NCBI GenBank assembly: GCA_046594215.1
Contig: JBKJPX010000108.1
Span: 1 to 64,000 of the forward strand
Origin: Panacagrimonas sp046594215
Lineage (GTDB): Bacteria; Pseudomonadota; Gammaproteobacteria; Nevskiales; Nevskiaceae
Length of the DNA: 64,000 nt
Direction: 5' to 3'
The position numbers and the translations under genes were made by a program. Shown piece by piece: positions 58,204-64,000 of this stretch. The number at the start of each line of letters is the position of its first letter. Within the stretch, counting starts at the first letter, position 1. The notes beneath the pieces are model-generated. The model was given only the letters and a program-made list of their open reading frames with translations. It was not told the origin of the DNA and did no database searches.

Positions 58204-59388
58204 TCAGAGCACCAGCGTCGTGGCGAGAAACAGCATCAGGCCCATGCCCGCGATGTCGGTGCCCGTGGTCAGGAAGATGCTCGACGCGGTCGCAGGGTCC
58301 GCGCCGAAACGACGCAGAGTGATCGGCACCAGCACGCCGAACATGCCGGACATCATGCAGCTGCCCACCATCGCCAGCAGGATCACGAGGCCCAGCAGCG
58401 GTGCCTGCGCGTTGCCGCCGTGGCCGGCGGTCCACCACATCGCGAGGCCCGCGACTACGCCGGTGAACAGGCCGTTCATCGCGCCGAGCATGACCTCCTT
58501 GCGCACGAGGCCCGCCACCGAGAACTTGTCCATGTCCCCGAGCGTAATGCCACGCAGCGTGATCGCCAGTGCCTGGCAGCCGGTGTTGCCGCTCTGGCCC
58601 GCGAGGATGGGCAGGAACGCGGCGAGCGCGACGATCTGCGAGATCGTGCCCTCGAACAGGCTCACGACGAAGCCGGCGAGGAAGGCCGTCAGCAGGTTCA
58701 CCTGCAGCCAGGGATGGCGCATGCGAAATGCGTTCCAGAACGTCGTCGACAGCCGCTCTTCCTTGTCGACACCGACCATCTGGCCGGACTGTGCGCTGAT
58801 TTCCACCGCCTGGCGCTCGAACAAGCGCCAGCCGCGGATCACGCCCACCACGTGCTGCTCGCCGTCCACCACGGGATAGACCGGGTAATGCCGATGCAGC
58901 GCGGCCTTGATCGCCTCCGTGACCTCCATGTCGACCGGAATCGCGAACGGGTCGGGCAGCATCACCTCGGCCAGCGTCTCGCCCGGCTCGGCCAGGATCA
59001 GGTCCCGGATCACGATCATGCCGATGAGCTTGTCGTCGGTGCCGGTGACGTAGAGATAGGTGATCTGCTGCGGGGTCGGATGTGCGCGCAGGAACGCGAT
59101 CGCCGCGGACACCATGGTCGCGGCCGGAAGCAGCGCCAGCGCCGGCTCCATCATCTCGTGCACCGTACCCTCGACGGCCTCGGCCATTTCCTCCGCCGCC
59201 TGGCGCCGCAGCTCGGGGGGCAGGTGCGACTGGATGCGGTCGGCGAGGTCCTGCGGCAGCTCGGCGAGCACCTCTCCGACGCGCTCCGGCGTTTCGCGAC
59301 TCAGCAGCTGCGCCGCATCGAGAGGAACCCGCGCGCGAACCGCGCGCGTCAGGCGCGCAAGATCGGCCTGGTCTGAGGGCTTGCTCAT
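58204..59388 (-). CDS. mgtE: magnesium transporter MgtE
   Basis: 394 residues from ATG 59388. MgtE_N helical domain about 20-125, CBS pair about 130-245 (MIVIRDLILAEPGETLAEVM, VEVTEAIKAALHRHYPVYPVVD), then five membrane helices about 270-394 with FLPILAGQSGNTGCQALAI and the ion-selective GTDIAGMGLM. The CBS and N domains gate the channel by sensing cytosolic Mg2+. No M-box riboswitch is recognised in the 282-nt leader. The longer frame is rejected as a shadow. Confidence 0.93.
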   Translation of the reverse strand: MSKPSDQADLARLTRAVRARVPLDAAQLLSRETPERVGEVLAELPQDLADRIQSHLPPELRRQAAEEMAEAVEGTVHEMMEPALALLPAATMVSAAIAFLRAHPTPQQITYLYVTGTDDKLIGMIVIRDLILAEPGETLAEVMLPDPFAIPVDMEVTEAIKAALHRHYPVYPVVDGEQHVVGVIRGWRLFERQAVEISAQSGQMVGVDKEERLSTTFWNAFRMRHPWLQVNLLTAFLAGFVVSLFEGTISQIVALAAFLPILAGQSGNTGCQALAITLRGITLGDMDKFSVAGLVRKEVMLGAMNGLFTGVVAGLAMWWTAGHGGNAQAPLLGLVILLAMVGSCMMSGMFGVLVPITLRRFGADPATASSIFLTTGTDIAGMGLMLFLATTLVL

Positions 59389-59670
59389 CGTTGGTTTCGT
59401 GCGTTTCTCGAAGACGAGCCGGGATGATGTTCGCCAGACCGCGCGGGTGACAAGCGCCGGTACCGGAATCCGGCGCGGAATTGGGAGGCTCGGCGATGCG
59501 CCCGTACGCGATGACGGGATCGGAAAAGTGCTCGAAGGCGTCGACCCTGGATGGAGCAGCGAATCCGACGCCGCGCGACGGCCTCGCGCACCGCGTTCGT
59601 GAGTCCACGCCACCGTAGGCCGGACACTGGATTTTGCGAAGCCAAAGAATCGGGATCTTTGGCGCCACGG
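59389..59670. other. 282-nt intergenic region between mgtE and the MAPEG gene
   Basis: The largest gene-free stretch. It has scattered short open frames without any family resemblance and no recognised riboswitch. A hairpin at its right end is listed separately. It should contain the mgtE promoter; no convincing -35/-10 pair was found. Confidence 0.5.
59641..59663 (-). terminator. hairpin after the MAPEG gene
   Basis: An 8-bp perfect stem GCCAAAGA / TCTTTGGC with a 7-nt loop, 8 nt past the stop of the MAPEG gene on the reverse strand. The downstream sequence TTCGCAAAA lacks a proper T-run, so it is a possible terminator only. Confidence 0.4.
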
Positions 59671-60096
59671 TCAGAACACCCGCATCGCCGCCCGCGCGGT
59701 GAGCGCGAACAAGACCAGCGAGGACAGCGCGAACAGGACGAAGCGCGGCAGGATCTTGTTCACGATCGACTGCCACAAGCTGTGCAGCACGCGCAGCCCT
59801 ACGTACGCCCAGGCCAGCACCAGGCTCATCTGCGAGCTGTCGCCCATCACCGCCAGACTGATCGCCACCGCGTAGAACAACTGCGGCTGTTCGAGCAGGT
59901 GGTTGTAGTTGTCGGCTTTCCAGCGCACCTGCGGCGGCAAGGTCGCCATCTGCTCGCCGCGCGGCGCGTTGCCGTCCAGCACCATGTTCGAGGCCTTGAT
60001 GGCGGGAATGCGCGTGACGTACATCCACGCCCACATCACGGCGATCCAGATCACGAGGGCTATCACGGGGCCGAGCAGCGGGTATTGCGGGTTCAT
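59671..60096 (-). CDS. MAPEG family membrane protein
   Basis: 141 residues from ATG 60096, four membrane helices. RGEQMATLPPQVRWKADNYNHLLEQPQLFYAVAISL carries the E..P.....NY..L.E.P..FY motif of MAPEG proteins (microsomal glutathione transferase/eicosanoid superfamily). Bacterial members have uncharacterised roles, some as membrane glutathione transferases. Divergent from the methyltransferase gene. Confidence 0.88.
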   Translation of the reverse strand: MNPQYPLLGPVIALVIWIAVMWAWMYVTRIPAIKASNMVLDGNAPRGEQMATLPPQVRWKADNYNHLLEQPQLFYAVAISLAVMGDSSQMSLVLAWAYVGLRVLHSLWQSIVNKILPRFVLFALSSLVLFALTARAAMRVF

Positions 60097-60201
60097 CGTG
60101 CGGTCCTCTGCGAAGGAGAAGGGGTGCCGCATTCTGGGCCGGTTCGCGCCGGAAGCGACTGGCACAATGGCCCCGTCCGATCGCGGTCGCCGTCCTACGC
60201 C

Positions 60202-60957
60202 ATGGCAGAGCCCGTCTTCTACGATTTCTCGAAGCTGTTCGACGCCGACGAGTACCTCTACTTCATGGAGGACACGCTGCGCGCCGAGAACACGAAGGCG
60301 CAGGTGGACTTCATCGAGCGCGCGCTGGCACTGGAGTCCGGGCAGCGCGTGATCGACCTGGGCTGCGGGCACGGCCGCCACGCCATCGAGCTGTCGCGTC
60401 GCGGCTACGCGGTCACTGGCATCGATCTGTCCGAAAGTTTCGTGGGCGTGGCTTCGGCCGAGGCCATGAGGTGCGGGGTCGACGCGCAGTTCCACCAGGC
60501 CGACATGGGCGCCTTCGAGGTGGGCGACGGCTTCCACGCCGCGATCTGCCTGTTCGATGCCTTCGGCTTCTTCGACGACGCGCACTGCCTGCGCGCGCTG
60601 CAGAACGCGCGCGCGGCCCTGCTACCCGGCGGCGCGCTCCTGCTGGACCTGCGCACGCGCGAATGGATGCTGCGCCAGCCGCCGGCGAGCGTGGTCGACA
60701 AGGGCAATGGCGACCTGATGATCGATCGACAGCATTTCGACGTCGAGACCGGCCGCCTGGTCGACAGCCGCACGATGCTTCGGGGCACCACGCGCCGCGA
60801 CGTGATCTTCTCGGTGCGCCTGTTCACCTTCACCGAGATCCGCAGCCTCCTGGCCATGGCCCGCCTGGAGGTCACGGCGGCCTGGGGAGGCTTCGATGGC
60901 GCCTCGCTGTCCGCGGACCGCCCGCGCATGCTGATCGTCGCGCGACCCGCGCCCTGA
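60202..60957 (+). CDS. class-I SAM-dependent methyltransferase
   Basis: 251 residues from ATG 60202. SAM motif I VIDLGCGHGRHAIEL is at about residues 50-64, followed by the acidic strand GYAVTGIDLSE and motif post-I QADMGAF; a conserved second domain LRTREWMLRQ and MLRGTTRRDVIFSVRLFTFTEI completes it. Target unknown; the C-terminal half resembles small-molecule or quinone methyltransferases. Stands 105 nt from the divergent MAPEG gene. Confidence 0.88.
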   Translation: MAEPVFYDFSKLFDADEYLYFMEDTLRAENTKAQVDFIERALALESGQRVIDLGCGHGRHAIELSRRGYAVTGIDLSESFVGVASAEAMRCGVDAQFHQADMGAFEVGDGFHAAICLFDAFGFFDDAHCLRALQNARAALLPGGALLLDLRTREWMLRQPPASVVDKGNGDLMIDRQHFDVETGRLVDSRTMLRGTTRRDVIFSVRLFTFTEIRSLLAMARLEVTAAWGGFDGASLSADRPRMLIVARPAP

Positions 60958-61064
60958 GCCCCGTTACCGCTCGGGATTTGCGTGACGCGCGCCGCAGTTC
61001 CACACCCCGAACGCGAACGTCGCGGCTAGACTGGCGCGGGGTTCCCGAGGGAATGGGTTTGCGC

Positions 61065-61664
61065 ATGAAACGACTGACAATCCTGGCCGCCTGCGCACTC
61101 ACGCTCGGCGCCTGCGCGCAGATGCAGGTGAACCACTACCTGCCTTCGGGCGACGGCGAACTGCGCAACCGCTCGCTGTGCACCTTCGGACTGCGCGACG
61201 AACTCGAAATCCCGCTCGGCAGCGGAATCAAGATCCGCGTCTGGGGCGGCGACCCGGACACGTCGTCGTTGTCGGCGCGCGTGCAGGTGCTGGTGCCGCA
61301 AGGCCAGACCGTCCACTTCCTGAGCAACCGCTTCACGCTCTATAGCAAGGGCGCGGCGGAGCCTGCCGAGGTCTATGTCACCGGCATCACCACGGTCTGC
61401 GCCGCGGACGCCGGCTCGTGCAAGACACGCCTGGCACCGACCGATGCGCTCGTGGGCGGCACGATCCCGGGCGCGAATGTGCTGACGTCGTCGGAGCCGA
61501 AGACCTTTCGCATGGACGTCGCGGTGCCGGTGGCGCCCGGCACGAACTACACGCTCAAGCTGCCCGACATGGAGGTGAGCGGACGGATCCAACCCGGTCC
61601 CACGGTGCGCTTCGACAAGACCAGCGCGCCGGCCGCGACCAACCTGGGTGTCTGCCAGGGCTGA
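61065..61664 (+). CDS. predicted lipoprotein of unknown function
   Basis: 199 residues from ATG 61065 with lipobox TLGAC (Cys about 16). ATG 61053 is in frame 12 nt earlier, but its only purine-rich site touches it. The mature protein is beta-rich with four cysteines (NRSLCTFGL, TTVCAADAGSCKTR, NLGVCQG) and no recognised domain. A TAGACT -10-like hexamer lies at 61027-61032. No function is proposed. Confidence 0.7.
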   Translation: MKRLTILAACALTLGACAQMQVNHYLPSGDGELRNRSLCTFGLRDELEIPLGSGIKIRVWGGDPDTSSLSARVQVLVPQGQTVHFLSNRFTLYSKGAAEPAEVYVTGITTVCAADAGSCKTRLAPTDALVGGTIPGANVLTSSEPKTFRMDVAVPVAPGTNYTLKLPDMEVSGRIQPGPTVRFDKTSAPAATNLGVCQG

Positions 61665-61817
61665 ATCAGCGCAGGCGAAGGCCGCATCTGCTCAGGGCTT
61701 GGCTGGTCGCCGCGTGCCTGGGCCAGCTCCCGTACCAACCGCGCGGGCGAGCCAGGTGCCGCCCGGCGCGGTGCGCGCTATGTTCCAACCTGCACGCCGC
61801 CTCGAGCCGGAAGGACC

Positions 61818-62537
61818 TTGAACTACCCTCACCAGCGCTATCTCGCCATCCTCGGCAGCATCTTCGGGGCGTTCTGGCTACTGCTCGCGATCCATCCCTC
61901 GGATCGCCACGACTGGGCGCTGGAGAACGCGCTGGTGCTGGCCTTCGTGATCGGCATCGCCGCGAGCTACCGCCACTTCACGTTCTCGCGCGTCTCCTAC
62001 ACGCTGATCTTCGTGTTCCTGTGCCTGCACACGATCGGCGCGCACTACACCTACTCCGAGGTTCCGTACGACGCCGCCTGGAAGGCGCTCGCGGGCTCGA
62101 CCTTCAACGAAATGATGGGCTGGCACCGCAACTACTTCGACCGGCTCGTGCATTTCAGCTACGGCCTGCTGTTCGCCTACCCGCTGCGCGAGGTGTTCCT
62201 GCGCGTGGCGCAGGCGCGAGGGTTCTGGGGGTACTTCCTGCCGCTGGATTTCACGCTGGCCACCTCGGCACTGTTCGAACTGTTCGAATGGGCCGCCGCC
62301 ACCTTCTTCGGCGGCGACCTGGGCGCGGCCTACCTGGGCACCCAGGGCGACGTCTGGGACGCGCACAAGGACATGCTGATGGCCGGCATCGGCGCGGCCG
62401 TGGCGATGACGATCACCGCCCTGATCAATGCACGCCTGCAGCGTGATTTCGCCCGCGAGTGGAGCGACAGCCTGCGCGTGAAGGATGCGCAGCCGCTGGG
62501 CGAGGAAGCGATCGAGCGGATGCTCAACCAGGGCTGA
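61818..62537 (+). CDS. DUF2238 family membrane protein (YjdF-like)
   Basis: 239 residues starting with TTG 61818, which has AAGGA at 61811-61815. About six or seven membrane helices with the DUF2238 phrases HTIGAHYTYSEVP, NYFDRLVHFSYGLLFAYPLRE and LFELFEWAAA...LGTQGDVWDAHKDMLMAGIGA. The conserved His, Asp and Glu residues at the membrane suggest metal or substrate binding. Function of the family is unknown. A soluble tail (about 215-239) follows the last helix. Confidence 0.87.
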   Translation: MNYPHQRYLAILGSIFGAFWLLLAIHPSDRHDWALENALVLAFVIGIAASYRHFTFSRVSYTLIFVFLCLHTIGAHYTYSEVPYDAAWKALAGSTFNEMMGWHRNYFDRLVHFSYGLLFAYPLREVFLRVAQARGFWGYFLPLDFTLATSALFELFEWAAATFFGGDLGAAYLGTQGDVWDAHKDMLMAGIGAAVAMTITALINARLQRDFAREWSDSLRVKDAQPLGEEAIERMLNQG

Positions 62538-62644
62538 GCTTCCCACTCGCTTCCCGCGGTACACCCCTTCGCCTCGCTACGCGGCTACTCGGGCTGAACG
62601 GGTCTTTCGGGGGCGCGCGTGATCGTCTCCCGCTGCCCCGCTCA

Positions 62645-62683
62645 TCCCGAGCAGCGCCGCGGCTTATGCGGCGCGCATCGGGA
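62645..62683. repeat. interrupted hairpin between convergent genes
   Basis: Outer arms TCCCGA / TCGGGA (62645-62650, 62678-62683) and inner arms GCGCCGC / GCGGCGC (62654-62660, 62668-62674) separated by matching 3-nt internal loops. It lies between the convergent DUF2238 and DUF2058 genes and may end both transcripts, though no T-run is present. Confidence 0.45.
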
Positions 62684-62698
62684 GACGTGCAGCGGGGA

Positions 62699-63265
62699 TC
62701 ACCACATCAGATCGTCCGGCACCTTGTGGTCGCGGTATGGATCGTCTTCGCCGCCACTCGCGGCGTCCGGCGCGGCAGGAGCCTCGGGCGGCCTGAGCCC
62801 TGCGTGCGGATCGCGCTCCACGATGCGCGTGGCGATATCCGACGGCACGATCTCGTAGCGCCCATCGCAGCGCACGATCACCCAGGTCCCGGCGATCAGC
62901 CTCTCGCGCATGGGGCGGTCGACCGGCAGCCGCCGGATGCGCTTGCCGTCGACAAAATTGTAGAGCTCCTCGCTCTCGGTGACCTTCGGCACGCGGTGCT
63001 GCTCGATGAGCTGCTTGACCTGCGCACGCCGCGCCTTCTGTTCCTGCTTGTCCTGCTGCTTGCGGTTGAGCTCGGCATCGCGCGCGGCCTTCTCGGCCGC
63101 CGCCTTCTGCTGTGCAACGACGCGCGGGTCCGGCGCGCTCGGCGCTTTCTTGGTCTGTTCGCGCCGCTGATGGCGCTGCTCGCGCGTCTGCTGCTGTTGC
63201 TGCTGCGCCTTCTTCGGGTCGAGCAGACCGGCCTGCAGGAGCTGGTCGCGAAGGGAGAGGCTCAT
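62699..63265 (-). CDS. DUF2058 family protein (YaiL-like)
   Basis: 188 residues from ATG 63265. MSLSLRDQLLQAGLLDPKKAQ is the conserved DUF2058 opening, followed by a highly charged, Gln/Lys-rich coiled-coil region (about 22-88) and a small C-terminal domain with EELYNFVDGKRIRRLPVD and GTWVIVRCDGRYEIVPSDIA. E. coli YaiL is described as a nucleoprotein/polynucleotide-associated enzyme. Likely RNA or DNA associated. Confidence 0.9.
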   Translation of the reverse strand: MSLSLRDQLLQAGLLDPKKAQQQQQQTREQRHQRREQTKKAPSAPDPRVVAQQKAAAEKAARDAELNRKQQDKQEQKARRAQVKQLIEQHRVPKVTESEELYNFVDGKRIRRLPVDRPMRERLIAGTWVIVRCDGRYEIVPSDIATRIVERDPHAGLRPPEAPAAPDAASGGEDDPYRDHKVPDDLMW

Positions 63266-63410
63266 GGCGAGGACGGGAATGTGCCGGGGGACGCCCATGC
63301 TCCGCAGTCGGACGCGGGTGCGCAAGCCCGGCGCAACAGATGCGCGCGGCGCGCCTGCGCGTGACAATGTCGTGTCGCCTCGCGCGACACCCTTCAATGG
63401 AGCCTGAACG

Positions 63411-64000
63411 ATGACCCGATTCTGTTCCGCCAGCCTGCGTAGCCTGGCCCTCGCCCTTGCCGCATTCGCCTGCGCGCCTCCCGCCAGCGCCGACGCGGAT
63501 TCGCGGCTGCGGGTGTTCGGGTACACGCGCGCCATGCCGGTGGAAACGGTGCCGGACAGCGTCATCGACGACTGGAAGTACCTCGACGATCGCAACGTCA
63601 TGGTGGTACGCAACGGCAAGTCCTACCTGCTCGTGCTGACCAGCTCCTGCCCGGCTCTGCAGAGCGCCGGCGTGATCGGCTTCAATGCCGCCCTGAGCGG
63701 CCTCGTCGCGGCGAAGACCCTCGTGGTGGGCAGCCGCACCACGTCATCCGAATGCGGCGTCGACCAGATCGTGCAGCTCGATCGGGTCGCCTTCGGATCC
63801 GGCGAGGCGCCGCCGCCGATTCGCGCCCCGGCCCCGAAGGCCGTGGCCCCGGCGCGGACGCCCGCTCCCGTCACGCCGCCGCCACGTGCGCCGGCCGCCC
63901 CGATTCCCGCACCTACACCCGCACCGCCGCCTCCGGCCGCGGATGCGATGCCGACCCCGGCGCCGGCCGCGCCGTCACCGCCCGCCGACGAACCGCCGTC
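63411..64000 (+). CDS. DUF6491-like exported protein, 3' end missing
   Basis: Open from ATG 63411 to the right edge (at least 196 residues). Signal peptide to about PASA|DADSR (residue 27). The domain that follows (about 32-125), with DWKYLDDRNVMVVRNGKSYLLVL, the disulfide candidates SSCPALQSA and SECGVDQIV, resembles DUF6491 proteins of Xanthomonadales. From about residue 130 it turns into a Pro/Ala-rich tail still running at the edge. Function unknown. It is divergent from the DUF2058 gene. Confidence 0.7.
   Translation, partial: MTRFCSASLRSLALALAAFACAPPASADADSRLRVFGYTRAMPVETVPDSVIDDWKYLDDRNVMVVRNGKSYLLVLTSSCPALQSAGVIGFNAALSGLVAAKTLVVGSRTTSSECGVDQIVQLDRVAFGSGEAPPPIRAPAPKAVAPARTPAPVTPPPRAPAAPIPAPTPAPPPPAADAMPTPAPAAPSPPADEPP

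Noticed and set aside
59389..59670. Mg2+ riboswitch (M-box) in the mgtE leader
   Set aside because: No recognisable M-box core sequence or terminator/antiterminator pair could be seen by eye.
1..64000. tRNA genes and CRISPR arrays
   Set aside because: Occasional GTTCGA-like strings lie inside coding regions or simple hairpins without a cloverleaf, and no regularly spaced direct repeats were found.

Overview
The window is a compact, GC-rich, almost intergenic-free stretch of a chromosome. Gene content points to a gammaproteobacterium of the Xanthomonadales (Lysobacterales) type: divergent rluD/bamD, a full-length HrpA helicase, tkt-gap-pgk in one neighbourhood, gmk-rpoZ, a histone H1-like lysine/alanine-repeat protein, DUF2058 and DUF6491 proteins, YceH, and many small lipoproteins. 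The species cannot be named from the sequence. I found no rRNA, tRNA, CRISPR array, prophage or replication origin, and no gene-free stretch longer than about 300 bases.

Layout. 1-8.7 kb: end of a PhzF-like gene, a lipoprotein, a YhhN-family lysoplasmalogenase, a class-I glutamine amidotransferase, an MJ1255-like glycosyltransferase, then a tight forward run terC-ridA-recG-ubiA-esterase with stop/start overlaps. 8.7-10.05 kb: one intact ISL3-family insertion sequence. 10.2-11.6 kb: an exported choice-of-anchor P / post-COAP-1-like protein with a textbook terminator. 11.6-21.2 kb: housekeeping genes (rluD, bamD with an unusual C-terminal tail, yceH, hrpA, pyrF) followed by a DMT exporter and a coupled gene of unknown function. 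21.3-26.4 kb: a reverse-strand set of patatin-like membrane lipase, HExxH peptidase and ATP-grasp ligase, the last two sharing one nucleotide; this is the best candidate for an undescribed system. 26.5-31.1 kb: DUF4124 protein, queuosine-precursor transporter, and a lemA-TPM-TPM-TPM operon whose two membrane paralogues show a 47-nt identical block. 31.2-40 kb: an F420-reductase-like dehydrogenase and the tkt-gap-pgk glycolytic/pentose-phosphate genes, split by an accessory block: a TIGR04222 Gly/Cys-rich membrane protein and a carotenoid oxygenase divergent from a TetR regulator, with two near-identical operator-like sites between them. 40-44.7 kb: rpoZ, gmk, an orphan gene of unknown function and lower GC, yicC, the histone-like gene with a clear promoter and tandem terminators, and a glutaminyl cyclotransferase. 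44.8-56.9 kb: acyl-CoA dehydrogenase, a large hydrolase lipoprotein, MFS transporter, fghA, a TonB receptor, hemE, an acyltransferase, a second MFS transporter and an ABM-like protein. 57-64 kb: PaaI thioesterase overlapping a TauE/SafE permease, mgtE, a MAPEG protein, a methyltransferase, a lipoprotein, a DUF2238 membrane protein, a DUF2058 protein, and a DUF6491-like gene running off the right edge.

Structural themes: 4-nt or shorter stop/start overlaps are common on both strands; several intergenic spaces hold long perfect hairpins; and GTAG...CTAC or GGACTTCGTCC palindromes recur at gene ends, looking like a dispersed REP-type element. All family names come from reading the translated sequences by eye; no database search was run.
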